From Magnetaquicoccus sp039908525 (lineage in GTDB: Bacteria; Pseudomonadota; Magnetococcia; Magnetococcales; Magnetaquicoccaceae): a stretch of DNA of 64,000 nucleotides. Every line of letters starts with the position of its first letter. Positions within the stretch are counted from its first letter, which is position 1. A program made the position numbers and the translations under genes. Shown one piece after another: positions 52,312 through 61,311 of this stretch. The notes beneath the pieces were generated by a model. That model made no database searches. It saw only the letters and a program-made list of their open reading frames with translations, and was not told the DNA's origin. The stretch is from the NCBI GenBank assembly GCA_039908525.1, contig JAMOAY010000003.1, positions 96,774-160,773 of the forward strand, given 5' to 3'.

Positions 52312-53750
52312 ACAACAAGCCCGCCGCTCCCTTCTCCGCCCGGCCCCTCGGCAGCCTGCTAAGCGCCACCCAAAGGGCCATGACCGAATGGCTGCACTTG
52401 GCCATGAACCAGACCGTGCGGCTGGCTGTGACCGGGTTGAATCAGAGCGGCAAGACTGTGTTCATCACCGCCCTGGTCCATCAATTGCTGCATGCCCGGC
52501 AGGAGGCCGGTCTGCCCTTCTTCGACTGTGTCAGCAGCAACCGCTTTGCCGGGGCCAAGCTGATGATGCAACCCGATGTCGATGTCTCCTCCTTCCGCTA
52601 TGACCAATTCATCCGCCCCCTGACCGAGCAGCATCCCCGTTGGCCAACCCGTACCGAAGAGTTGAGCGAGATCCGTCTGGCGATCCGTTTCCAGCCCGGC
52701 GGTTTTCTCCATCGCCAGATCAGCGACGCCAGCACCCTCTACCTGGACATCATCGACTATCCAGGGGAATGGCTGTTGGATCTGCCCATGCTGGAGCTCT
52801 CTTTCGCCGACTGGTCGGCGCAGATCTTTCAGCTGTGCGCCACAGAGCCCCGCGCTGCCCTCTCCGCCGCGTGGCGCGCCCTGCTGGAGAGTCTGCCGAT
52901 GGATGGCAAGGCCGACGAAGGGGTGTTGCGCCAGGCCAGCGCGCTCTATACCGAATTTCTGCTGCGTTGCAAGAACGAGTACGGCCTGAGTCTGCTGCAA
53001 CCGGGTCGCTTTACCGTCCCCGGCGAACTGCGCGGCACCCCCCTGCTCACCTTTTGCCCCCTGCCGGCCCCCCCTGCGGAACACACAGGGCCCGAGAGCG
53101 TATACGGCATCATGGCGCAGCGGTTTGACGCCTACAAGGAGCGGGTGATCCACCGTTTTTACAAGGAACATTTTTCCCGTTTTGACCGGCAGATCGTCCT
53201 GATCGACCTGCTCAAGGCACTCAACCGGGGCCCGGAGAACTTTTCGGACATGCGGATCGCCCTGGAGTCCATTCTGCAAAATTTTCGCTATGGCACCTCG
53301 GGCATGGTCCATCGGCTGCTGTGGCCCAGGATCGACAAGCTGCTGTTTGTCGCCACCAAAGTGGATCATGTGGCGGCCAATCAGCACGGCAACCTGGAAC
53401 GACTGCTCAACCGCATTGTCAGCAAACCGGCCAACGAAGCCATTTTCCAGGGGGTCGAGGTCAAGACCCTGGCCCTCTCCTCGGTGACCTGCACCCGTAC
53501 CGTGGTGCAGGAGCATGAGGGCCGGCGTCTCTCCTTCGTGCAGGGGATTCCCAAAGGGCGCGACCAGGAGATCCTGCTCTTTCCCGGTGAAATCCCGGAG
53601 TCCCTGCCCAGGGCCGAGGATTGGGATGCCAACCGGTTCCGTTTCATGGAGTTTGAGCCCCCCCGTCTGCTGGACCCGGAGGCAACCGCCCTGCCGCACA
53701 TCCGTCTGGATCAGGCCCTGCAATTCCTGCTGGGGGACAAGCTGAGCTGA
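52308..53750 (+). CDS. ycjX: YcjX-family GTPase/ATPase (DUF463)
   Basis: A 480-residue P-loop protein. Walker A is TGLNQSGKTVFITALVHQLL, and DIIDYPGEWLLDLPML and the later RIDKLLFVATKVDHV are consistent with YcjX. In E. coli, ycjX belongs with ycjF to the sigma-54 phage-shock regulon. Here both occur, in an operon with a ParA and ZorAB-like genes and not with psp genes. Its start overlaps the previous stop (ATGA). Confidence 0.92.
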   Translation: MNNKPAAPFSARPLGSLLSATQRAMTEWLHLAMNQTVRLAVTGLNQSGKTVFITALVHQLLHARQEAGLPFFDCVSSNRFAGAKLMMQPDVDVSSFRYDQFIRPLTEQHPRWPTRTEELSEIRLAIRFQPGGFLHRQISDASTLYLDIIDYPGEWLLDLPMLELSFADWSAQIFQLCATEPRAALSAAWRALLESLPMDGKADEGVLRQASALYTEFLLRCKNEYGLSLLQPGRFTVPGELRGTPLLTFCPLPAPPAEHTGPESVYGIMAQRFDAYKERVIHRFYKEHFSRFDRQIVLIDLLKALNRGPENFSDMRIALESILQNFRYGTSGMVHRLLWPRIDKLLFVATKVDHVAANQHGNLERLLNRIVSKPANEAIFQGVEVKTLALSSVTCTRTVVQEHEGRRLSFVQGIPKGRDQEILLFPGEIPESLPRAEDWDANRFRFMEFEPPRLLDPEATALPHIRLDQALQFLLGDKLS

Positions 53751-54844
53751 TGGACGCTGCCTCCCCATGGACGCCACCGGTTGAGTTGCCGCCGCCGCTC
53801 TCCCCTGCGGGCGCCTCCCCGCGCACGCTGCGACCGGTGGTTCTGCCGGCGGGAGAGGAAGGGCCCCCACCGCACCGGGTGGCCGAAACATCCACAGAAT
53901 CCCTGCATGCCTCCTCAACAGAGGGGCGCGAGCGGCCGGTCGAGAAGATGCCCGGGCAACCGGCGGCCAACCGCAGGCTGCTGTTGGCCGCCACCATCCT
54001 GCTGCTGGTGCTGTTCACCGGCCTCCTGCTGCAGGATGCCGTTCTCTTCCTGATACAGGAATGGCAGAGCCACCCCCTGCTGGGGCTGTTTTTTGCTATC
54101 CTCCTGCTGGCCCTTGGCGGTATACTGTCGGTGTTGGTGGGGCGTGAGTGGGCCCGGTTCCGGCAGTTGCGCACCTTGACAACCCTGCGCCGGGAGAGTC
54201 TCCATCTGATGGGGGGGCAAACCTTGGGCCATGGGCAACGGCTGGTCAACCGTATCACCCTGCTCTATCGGGAGCGGCCGGAGGTGGCGGTCGCCTTGTG
54301 GCAGTTCCAACAGCAGGTCAGTGATTATCTGGGGGATCGGGAACTTTTGCTCCTCTTTTCCCGTCACGTACTCGCGACGGTGGACGACCGGGCCTATCAG
54401 GTGGTGCTCCGTCACGCCTCGGCGGCCGCTGTGATGGCGGCGGTCAGCCCGATGGCCTGGCTGGATGCACTGTTTTTCCTGTGGCGCAACCTGTGGATGG
54501 TGCGGGAGATTGCCGAGGTGTACGGGGCCCGTCCGGGTGCCACCGGTTCTCTGCTTCTTCTGCGACAAGCGGCCCAGGGGATCATGGGCGCCGGGTTGGC
54601 CGATCTGCTGGCCAGCGGGGCCTCCCACTCCATGGGGGATTCGCTCGCCGCCATGGTGGTGGCCAAGGGCGGGCAGGGGATCGCCAACGGTCTTTTCATC
54701 GCCCGTATCGGTTTGCAGACCATGCAGGCCTGTCGCCCTCTGCCCTTCGGCCCCGACGAAATGCCCGGTTTGACCCGCATCCGTCAGGAGTTGCAGCGCG
54801 AGATCAAGAGAAATTTCACGGGCGAACAACACGCTGCCCCGTAG
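53750..54844 (+). CDS. ycjF: YcjF-family membrane protein (TIGR01620/DUF697)
   Basis: A 364-residue protein. The N-terminal 75 residues are Pro-rich. Two membrane helices follow (LLLAATILLLVLFTGLLLQ and LLGLFFAILLLALGGILSV), then a cytoplasmic helical domain with AVSPMAWLDALFFLWRNLWMV, GIMGAGLADLLASGASHSMG and QGIANGLFIARIG, the YcjF core. It begins at the ycjX stop (TGATG). It normally partners YcjX in the envelope. Confidence 0.9.
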   Translation: MDAASPWTPPVELPPPLSPAGASPRTLRPVVLPAGEEGPPPHRVAETSTESLHASSTEGRERPVEKMPGQPAANRRLLLAATILLLVLFTGLLLQDAVLFLIQEWQSHPLLGLFFAILLLALGGILSVLVGREWARFRQLRTLTTLRRESLHLMGGQTLGHGQRLVNRITLLYRERPEVAVALWQFQQQVSDYLGDRELLLLFSRHVLATVDDRAYQVVLRHASAAAVMAAVSPMAWLDALFFLWRNLWMVREIAEVYGARPGATGSLLLLRQAAQGIMGAGLADLLASGASHSMGDSLAAMVVAKGGQGIANGLFIARIGLQTMQACRPLPFGPDEMPGLTRIRQELQREIKRNFTGEQHAAP

Positions 54845-54908
54845 CATACACGCCAAGGAGGATACCCTCTTCCGGGCCCGGTGATCGTTTTGAGACAAGG
54901 AGAGAAAC

Positions 54909-55535
54909 ATGCTGCCATTTCTCTACGCCGGTGCGGTTTCGGTCCTCGGTGCCGTCATGGGCAAACGGTTTGCCGAGAACCACAAAAAACGCCAACTCCA
55001 CAAAGAGCCCCCGCAGCCAACCACCCTGAGCGTCCGCATCCTGGCCCACCGCATCCTGGAAGAGCGCACCCTGATCCTGGCTGCGGAAGATATCCCCATG
55101 GACAACCGGTTCGGCAACAAACAGCTGAGCAGCGAACACGAGTTCAGCCAGACCGCCAACATCTCCCTGGAGTTGGGCAACAGCAGGCGGGTGACGACGG
55201 CGGCCAAAACCACCCTGTGGAGCCTTCTGGAAAGCAAGGCGGAAGCAGAACTGGGCAAAAGCCTGGGCATCGAGGTGGGCAGCCAGGTCAGCCGTCGGGT
55301 ACGTTTGCGCTTCGCCACCGATCCCGGCCAGTTTGTCCGCTACCGGGTGGTCTGGCAACAGCAGAGCCAACGGGGTGTGCTGGAGATCCAGGCGGGCAAA
55401 CATCTGTTCCCCCTGCCCTACCTGATCGCCTACGGCCTGAGCCACCGTGTGGAGAGTCTGCCGGGAGAGTCCATCGGCAAGCCCCACGCGACCGACCACG
55501 ACGCAGATGGGGACGGGGAGGAGGAGAATGGGTAA
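54909..55535 (+). CDS. conserved unknown protein, DNRFGN-motif family, copy 2
   Basis: A 208-residue protein similar throughout to the gene at 31984. N-terminal helix LPFLYAGAVSVLGAVMG, then IPMDNRFGNKQLSSEHEFSQ, RRVRLRFATDPGQFVRYRV, YRVVWQQQSQRGVLEI and LPYLIAYGLSHRV. The end is a His/Asp/Glu-rich tail (ATDHDADGDGEEENG) absent from copy 1. GGAGAG lies upstream. It closes the ParA-ycjXF operon. Finding one copy in each operon links them. Confidence 0.78.
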   Translation: MLPFLYAGAVSVLGAVMGKRFAENHKKRQLHKEPPQPTTLSVRILAHRILEERTLILAAEDIPMDNRFGNKQLSSEHEFSQTANISLELGNSRRVTTAAKTTLWSLLESKAEAELGKSLGIEVGSQVSRRVRLRFATDPGQFVRYRVVWQQQSQRGVLEIQAGKHLFPLPYLIAYGLSHRVESLPGESIGKPHATDHDADGDGEEENG

Positions 55536-55643
55536 GGTGTTGGGTACAAGGGATTGTGCTTGACAACCTTTAAAAAGTATGGAACCGTGCGTCTGCAGTA
55601 TGGGCAACTCCCTGGGCGACAATTTAATTTTCGGTAGGCTGCC

Positions 55644-55940
55644 ATGGATATCACAAAAAAGACGCTGTTCCCCTTCCTGCAGGGTATGGGCAGCATTTTG
55701 GCGATTGTGCCTCCCGCCAGCTACTACTCTGTCTGTGGTCGAAAGGTCAACGTGCGCATCGGTGCCGGGGATACGGTGTTTCATGCAGAGTTGCCCGCAG
55801 ATGATGACTTCACTCCTTTACGGGCTCTTGCAACCAAAAATCCAGCGACAGATTGGGACGCACTGTACGAGGACTGGCAGGTCGTCGGGCAGGATTTGAG
55901 AAACGCCATGGACCAAGTTCGTACGGAGTTATCCCAGTGA
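55644..55940 (+). CDS. small hypothetical protein
   Basis: A 98-residue protein without recognised domain. It has a short hydrophobic segment (FPFLQGMGSILAIVPPASYY) and a helical, acidic C-terminus. Its ATG follows TAGGCTGCC. TTGACA occurs at 55560-55565, but no -10 at proper distance was found. The stop overlaps the start of the DUF2335 gene by 4 bases, which supports expression. Confidence 0.65.
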   Translation: MDITKKTLFPFLQGMGSILAIVPPASYYSVCGRKVNVRIGAGDTVFHAELPADDDFTPLRALATKNPATDWDALYEDWQVVGQDLRNAMDQVRTELSQ

Positions 55941-56431
55941 CCGACGTGCCTGCCGTACCTGATGCTGGAGAGGATGTTTTGCCAGTTGACGGGCCGGCAC
56001 CCGGTATCGCGATACTCTCCACCAGAACCCAAAGCATGTGGAGATCGCCGATCCCTCCGGCCGCTGAAATGGCCGCTTACAGCGCAATAGACCCTTCCCT
56101 CCCCGATAGAATCATGACAATGGCAGAGAGACAATCCGCTCACCGCCATACCTTGGAATTGCGTCAGATGGGAGTGTCGGAGAAAAAAACGGAAACGCTC
56201 GGACACATCGTTGCCAAAGAGCAGGAACTCAGGTCCCGAGGACAATTGTTCGGTTTCTGCCTGTCTTTGGTCACTTTCGGGGCAATTCTGGCGGCGTTGT
56301 ATCTGGGGCAAACAACGACCGCCAACGCTCTGGTCGGCATCATCGTGGCTCTGGCCCTGGTGTTTGTGACGGGACAGATTTTTGGCAACAAACAGTCCCA
56401 TGGGCAACCCCAGGAACCGAAAAGCGAGTGA
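55937..56431 (+). CDS. DUF2335 predicted membrane protein
   Basis: A 164-residue protein. The region AAYSAIDPSLPDRIMTMAERQSAHRHTLE is the DUF2335 signature (two halves: SAIDPSLPDRIMTMAERQ and HRHTLELRQ). Two helices (LFGFCLSLVTFGAILAALYL and ALVGIIVALALVFVTG) follow. The GTG start at 55937 overlaps the previous stop. DUF2335 proteins are frequently found in prophage or mobile contexts; no such context is visible. Function is unknown. Confidence 0.8.
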   Translation: MTDVPAVPDAGEDVLPVDGPAPGIAILSTRTQSMWRSPIPPAAEMAAYSAIDPSLPDRIMTMAERQSAHRHTLELRQMGVSEKKTETLGHIVAKEQELRSRGQLFGFCLSLVTFGAILAALYLGQTTTANALVGIIVALALVFVTGQIFGNKQSHGQPQEPKSE

Positions 56432-56446
56432 CGCTGCCTCCCTGCC

Positions 56447-57319
56447 TCACCCCGCCTCGCTCTTCCTGGTCCGCAACGCCGCAAAGGCCTCCGGTCTGAC
56501 CTTGACCTCCTCATCCCCGAACAGCACGCTTTTCAACCAGGAGAGGGCGAACTCCGTCATCGCCTCGTCATCCTCCCGCAGACGGGCTGCGGTCTCTTCA
56601 TCCACTTGATACCGCTTCAAAAAACTTGAATTGAAGACAAACTGACGGAACTTTTCCGGGTTGGTGCTGGCCATGTAGAAAAACTCGGAGACCGGCAGCG
56701 AGGTGCTGGTGGCATCCCCCGCCGAACGACGCTTGACGATCAATTCCATCCACTTCCGGTTGCGCTCATCATAACCATCCGAGCCCTGATCCTGACGCCA
56801 CTCATCCACCTGCCATTGCTTCTCTTCCTGATGGCCCTGGCAATACTCTTCCTTGATGAGAAAGTAGAAGGTCTCATCCCCGGCCGCCTGCTGTCGGTGC
56901 AACAGCGCCAAACCCAGGGGATAGTGCCGGCAGGTCACCGGCCGATCGCTGTAGACCGAACACCCCTCCGGGGTGACAAACGGGCATTGTCCCGTCTCTT
57001 CATCCATGCGCAGCATGGCCACCGGCAACTGCCCCTTGGTCAGGGTATACGGGGTGGCATACTGGTACAAAAAGGCCTCGGCCGTCATCCGCAACCGCTG
57101 CCGCAGGCGCAACAGATCGTAGGGCGTCAGCAGAATTTCGATATGACGGCAGCACTGGTTGAAACAGGAGATGCCAGGATGACAACGAAACTGCAGCAGA
57201 TCCTTCCCCGTCAGGCGCACCGGAGAGATGACATTGCGCACCTCCCTGGGCATATCCCGCATCTCGGGATCCAGTTGCAACACCCGCTCCCGATCCTCAT
57301 TGGACACACGGCTGGACAT
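56447..57319 (-). CDS. YkgJ-family cysteine-cluster protein
   Basis: A 290-residue cytoplasmic protein with the YkgJ Cys pattern FRCHPGISCFNQCCRHIEI and CPFVTPEGCSVYSDRPVTCR. Family members are thought to bind iron or zinc. The C-terminus (about 150-290) is an added helical region. The start at 57319 was chosen over 57382 because the extension is hydrophobic and unlike the family. It is next to aprBA and is read from the same strand, but after a terminator. Confidence 0.85.
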   Translation of the reverse strand: MSSRVSNEDRERVLQLDPEMRDMPREVRNVISPVRLTGKDLLQFRCHPGISCFNQCCRHIEILLTPYDLLRLRQRLRMTAEAFLYQYATPYTLTKGQLPVAMLRMDEETGQCPFVTPEGCSVYSDRPVTCRHYPLGLALLHRQQAAGDETFYFLIKEEYCQGHQEEKQWQVDEWRQDQGSDGYDERNRKWMELIVKRRSAGDATSTSLPVSEFFYMASTNPEKFRQFVFNSSFLKRYQVDEETAARLREDDEAMTEFALSWLKSVLFGDEEVKVRPEAFAALRTRKSEAG

Positions 57320-57360
57320 CTCACCATCCCTCACAACGCATAAAAGCATGCTGAAAAGAA

Positions 57361-57395
57361 AAGTAAAAAAAAGGGGAGGCACCTTGTGCCTCCCC
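57361..57395 (-). terminator. strong rho-independent terminator of sat-aprBA
   Basis: Read on the minus strand, GGGGAGGCAC and GTGCCTCCCC form a perfect 10-bp stem with a 3-base loop, followed by eight T residues. It lies 12 bases after the aprA stop. It separates aprA from the YkgJ gene. Confidence 0.95.
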
Positions 57396-57406
57396 CGTTC
57401 CTGCCG

Positions 57407-59323
57407 TTACTTGGTCACCAGGTCCTTGTGTTCCCGCTTGAACACCGACCACTCGCCGGTCTTGGGATCGATCCGGCTGTTGACGAAGCACTTCCAGTTC
57501 TCTTCGTCGATAAAGTTGTAGTCCATGTTGTAGTAGAAACCGGGATAACGGGTCTCTTTGCGGAACAACATGTGGCGCAGATGGGCCTCACCGGCATAGA
57601 TGCGGTGATAGTTCTCCCAGGCGCGCAGCAGCTCGTGCAGATCGCGGGCCATCATCTTCCTGGAGTCGATCTTCAACTCCTGCAGCCTCTTGAGCCCGAT
57701 CTCCATCAGGGCGGTGTTGGTGACATACTGGGTGCTCACACCCGCCACGTACTCGTCCATGATCTTCTGCAGACGGGCCTGCAGCATTTTCGGGGTGATA
57801 TAGTTGGGGTTGACCTCGATGGCGGTGGTGTAGTCCTTGTGCTCCATGAAGGTACGCACCGGGGCATAGATCTCCTCAGCCAACTCGCTGGCCGAACCGG
57901 ACAGGCTGGGGGTGTAGCCCTTGTTGTCCAGGCAGAACTTGACCATGGCCTTGGCAGCGATACGCCCCTCGGCATGGGAGCCGGAGGAGAACTTGTGCCC
58001 GGAAGCGCCCACGCCATCACCGGCGGTGAACAGCCCCTGCACGGTGGTCATGCGGTTGTAACCCCAGTTCCATTCGGGAGGGGCAATATCCGCCGGACCG
58101 CTGACCCAGATGCCGCAGCAACCGGAGTGGGAACCGAGGAAATAGGGCTCGGTGGGCATCAACTCGGAAGGCACCTTCTCCGGCTCGATGTTCTCGCCCG
58201 CCCAGACACCCGCCTGACCGATGCACATATCGAGAAAATCTTCCCAGGCCTCGGCCTCCAGATGCTTGATCTTCTTTTTGGCCTCTTTCTCGCCAAACTC
58301 CTCCTCGTAGGAGGCCGCCAGGGCCTGCAGGGCGGTATCCGTGCGCATGAAGATGGGACCACGACCCTCACGCATCTCTTTCAACATCAGATGGTTGCGC
58401 AAGCAGCTGGCCGGCACGTGGGCCAGACCGTAGGGGGGATAGTCCTTCAACATCTCCTTGTTGACCGTCATGTACTCCTCACCCCGGCAGTTGGTCGCCC
58501 GCGCCTTGAAGAGCAGGAACCAGGCACCCACCGGGCCGTAGCCGTCCTTGAAGCGGGCCGGCACAAAACGGTTTTCCATCATGGTCAACTCGGCGCCCAC
58601 CTGGGCTGCCATGGCATAGGTGGAGCCGGCATTCCAGACCGGATACCAAGTGCGCCCCATCCCTTCGGCCACCGAACGGGGACGGAACACGTTGACCGCG
58701 CCGCCGGCCACCAACAGGATGGCACTGGCCTTGTAGATGTAGATCTTGTCTTCACGGTTGGAGAAACCCACAGCGCCGGCGATACGGTTCTCGACCTGGG
58801 TATCCAGCAGCAGCTTGACGATGAAGACGCGCTCCTGGATGTTCTCCATGCCCAGTGCCTTCTTGGCCGCCTCGGCCACGATACACTTGTAGCTTTCGCC
58901 GTTGATCATGATCTGCCACTTGCCGGAACGGACCGGCTTGCCACCCTCTTTGAGGGATTTCTCTTCGTCGCCGGGCTGCTTCCAGATGGGCAGGCCCCAC
59001 TCTTCGAACAGCTGCACCGAGTTGTCCACATGGCGACCCACGTCAAAGATCAGGTCGTCACGAACGATACCCATCAGGTCGTTGCTCACCATCCGCACAT
59101 AATCTTCCGGCTTCTGCTCACCCAGGTAGGTGTTGATGGCCGACAGACCCATGGCCACGGCGCCCGAACGCTCCATGGCCGCCTTGTCCACCAACCGGAC
59201 CCGCATCCCCGGAGGTGCCCAACGCATCACTTCGTAGGCACACCCGCACGCCGCCATACCACCACCGATGATCAGGATATCGGTCTCAACTTCCACGATA
59301 TCAGGATTTCCAAAGCTTCCCAT
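57407..59323 (-). CDS. aprA: adenylylsulfate reductase subunit alpha
   Basis: A 638-residue flavoprotein of the APS reductase that, with AprB, converts sulfite plus AMP to APS in sulfur oxidisers (or the reverse in sulfate reducers). FAD binding is TDILIIGGGMAACGCAYEV. Active-site segments include LVDKAAMERSGAVAMGLSAI, KHSE-like KSLKEGGKPVRSGKW and GDGVGASGHKFSSGSHAEGR. ATG at 59323 follows GGGGAGTG. It is last in the sat-aprB-aprA operon. Direction is inferred from the sulfur-globule genes. Confidence 0.97.
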   Translation of the reverse strand: MGSFGNPDIVEVETDILIIGGGMAACGCAYEVMRWAPPGMRVRLVDKAAMERSGAVAMGLSAINTYLGEQKPEDYVRMVSNDLMGIVRDDLIFDVGRHVDNSVQLFEEWGLPIWKQPGDEEKSLKEGGKPVRSGKWQIMINGESYKCIVAEAAKKALGMENIQERVFIVKLLLDTQVENRIAGAVGFSNREDKIYIYKASAILLVAGGAVNVFRPRSVAEGMGRTWYPVWNAGSTYAMAAQVGAELTMMENRFVPARFKDGYGPVGAWFLLFKARATNCRGEEYMTVNKEMLKDYPPYGLAHVPASCLRNHLMLKEMREGRGPIFMRTDTALQALAASYEEEFGEKEAKKKIKHLEAEAWEDFLDMCIGQAGVWAGENIEPEKVPSELMPTEPYFLGSHSGCCGIWVSGPADIAPPEWNWGYNRMTTVQGLFTAGDGVGASGHKFSSGSHAEGRIAAKAMVKFCLDNKGYTPSLSGSASELAEEIYAPVRTFMEHKDYTTAIEVNPNYITPKMLQARLQKIMDEYVAGVSTQYVTNTALMEIGLKRLQELKIDSRKMMARDLHELLRAWENYHRIYAGEAHLRHMLFRKETRYPGFYYNMDYNFIDEENWKCFVNSRIDPKTGEWSVFKREHKDLVTK

Positions 59324-59365
59324 ATGTGTTCACTCCCCAGATAGTCTGTTGCTGAATGGCGCAGG

Positions 59366-59797
59366 TTAATTGGCAATGACGGGCATGGCGCCCTCGGAGT
59401 TGAAAAAGCCGGGCTGATCCAGCTTGGACATGTCCGCCGTGGGCTTGCCGCCATACGGGTTGATGGAACCCTCCGCCGTGGAGCGGATCGGGAACTTGAA
59501 CCGCTTGACATTGCCGTTGCGGAAGCGAATGGTCCACATGATGGAGTCGGAACCACGCAGGGGGATCACCGCGCCACCCATGGGCACGATGTCCGCATAG
59601 GCCCGCACCTCAATGGCCTGCTGCGGGCAGATCTTGACGCAGGAATAGCACTCCCAGCACTGCTCCGGCTCCTGGTTGAAAGCCTTCATGCGATCCCGGT
59701 CGAGCTTCATCAGGTCGTGGGGGCAGATATACATGCAGGCAGTCTTGTCCTGCCCTTTGCAACCGTCGCACTTGGCGGTAATGACACAACTTGGCAT
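59366..59797 (-). CDS. aprB: adenylylsulfate reductase subunit beta
   Basis: A 143-residue ferredoxin-like electron-transfer subunit. Two [4Fe-4S] sites are visible: CDGCKGQDKTACMYICPHDL and CWECYSCVKICPQQAIEV. The C-terminal tail, about 60 residues, is the family extension that embraces AprA. ATG at 59797 was chosen because MPSCVITAKC is the family N-terminus. It lies 42 bases upstream of aprA. Confidence 0.97.
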   Translation of the reverse strand: MPSCVITAKCDGCKGQDKTACMYICPHDLMKLDRDRMKAFNQEPEQCWECYSCVKICPQQAIEVRAYADIVPMGGAVIPLRGSDSIMWTIRFRNGNVKRFKFPIRSTAEGSINPYGGKPTADMSKLDQPGFFNSEGAMPVIAN

Positions 59798-59891
59798 CGT
59801 CCTCTCCCAAAACAGAGTGTTAATTGATAATATAAACGATCCATCACACACGGGGGTGTGACAAGATTGTACGCATCCGCGACGCCGCGCG

Positions 59892-61109
59892 CTAGCCGGT
59901 CGCCGCCTTGTGCAGTTTCACCTCCACCTTTTCATCGGCGGCCAAGCCGGCATAGTACCGCTGCAAAATCTCCACCACCTCGGGTCGGCTGAACTCCGCC
60001 GGGGGCTGCTCCCCATCCGACAGCATCTTGCGCAACTTGGTGCCAGAGAGCAGCAGGCGATCATCCTTGCCATGGGGGCAGGTCTTCATGGAGGCCATGC
60101 CCTGGCACTTGTAGCAGTAGAAGGTCCAGTCGATCTTCAGGGGACGGGTACGCAGCGCCGTCTCGGGAACCTGATCGAAAATATACTGGGCATCAAACGG
60201 GCCGTAATAGTCACCCACCCCGGCATGATCCCGGCCGACGATCAGGTGCGAGCAGCCATAGTTCTGCCGGAACACCGCGTGCAACAGAGCCTCTTTGGGA
60301 CCCGCATAGCGCATCTCCATGGGATAACCGGCCATCACCACGGTATCCTTGACAAAATATTTGTCGATCAGGACGTTGATGGCATCGGCCCGCACCTCGG
60401 CCGGGATATCCCCCGCCTTGAGCTTGCCCAGGATCTGGTGCACCAGCACCCCGTCCAGGGTCTCGATGGCAATTTTCGCCAGGAATTCGTGGGAACGGTG
60501 CATGGGATTGCGGGTCTGGAAAGCCGCCACCTTGTGCCATTTTTTCTCTTCAAACAGGGCGCGGGTCTCCGCCGGACGCATATAAATGCCTTGATACCGC
60601 TCCGGGAACTCCCCTTCCGACAACACCTGCACCGTGCCGGCCAAGTTGACGGGCAGCTGCTCCATCACCTTCTGCACACCGGGATGTTCCAGGTCTTCGG
60701 TTTGAAAGACACAGCGACACTCCAGCCCCTTGTCGATGGTGTATTTTTCCGACACATGCAGAATGCCGCGGATCTCGCCACTCTCATCATCCACCAGCGC
60801 CACCTCCTCCCCCAACTGCAGGGCATCGGCCTGTTCGGTGCTGACGGAGAGGGTGATGGGGATCGGCCAGAACAGACCATCGGCCATCTCGGTCTTTTCA
60901 CAGACGCTCTGCCAGTCCGCCTTGCCCATGAAACCATCCAGGGGAGTGAAGGCCCCAATGCCCAGCATGATCAAGTCGCAGGACTCCCGGGAGGTCATGC
61001 GCACCTGCTTCAGGGTTTTGGCCTTGTCCATGGCGGCCGCCAGGGCACTGCCGGAGAGCAACAGCGGTTTCAGCGCACCGCCACCGTGAGGGGGGACCAG
61101 TCTCGACAT
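59892..61109 (-). CDS. sat: dissimilatory sulfate adenylyltransferase (ATP sulfurylase)
   Basis: A 405-residue homo-oligomeric ATP sulfurylase that makes ATP and sulfate from APS and pyrophosphate in sulfur oxidation. Motifs include FQTRNPMHRSHEFLAK (usual HxxH, with HRSH in place of the typical HRGH), VGRDHAGVGDYYG and the zinc-ribbon-like CYKCQGMASMKTCPHGKDD. It is first in the sat-aprBA operon. The 94-bp gap before aprB has a TCACACCCCCGTGTGTGA inverted repeat. Confidence 0.97.
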   Translation of the reverse strand: MSRLVPPHGGGALKPLLLSGSALAAAMDKAKTLKQVRMTSRESCDLIMLGIGAFTPLDGFMGKADWQSVCEKTEMADGLFWPIPITLSVSTEQADALQLGEEVALVDDESGEIRGILHVSEKYTIDKGLECRCVFQTEDLEHPGVQKVMEQLPVNLAGTVQVLSEGEFPERYQGIYMRPAETRALFEEKKWHKVAAFQTRNPMHRSHEFLAKIAIETLDGVLVHQILGKLKAGDIPAEVRADAINVLIDKYFVKDTVVMAGYPMEMRYAGPKEALLHAVFRQNYGCSHLIVGRDHAGVGDYYGPFDAQYIFDQVPETALRTRPLKIDWTFYCYKCQGMASMKTCPHGKDDRLLLSGTKLRKMLSDGEQPPAEFSRPEVVEILQRYYAGLAADEKVEVKLHKAATG

Positions 61110-61205
61110 GCATGTCTCCTTGCAACGATAAAGATAAAGATGTGCGACAGCAGCACACCAACAGTGACCTTAAACCGCAATTAGCATTCTGGGATGCACC
61201 GTTTT

Positions 61206-61280
61206 CGGGGCTTCGCCCCGGACCCCGCCAAGGGCTTTGCCCCTGGACCCCACCAGGGGGATGATCCCCCTGGACCCGCA
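61206..61280. repeat. composite palindromic repeat with three hairpins
   Basis: Same order of hairpins as at 32594-32665: GGGGCTTCGCCCC (61207-61219), CCAAGGGCTTTGCCCCTGG (about 61228-61245) and CCAGGGGGATGATCCCCCTGG (61253-61273), then ACCCGCAGG. It lies between rdgB and sat. Confidence 0.8.
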
Positions 61281-61311
61281 GGAACAACACGCCCCGTGCC
61301 GGGTGCGGTTT

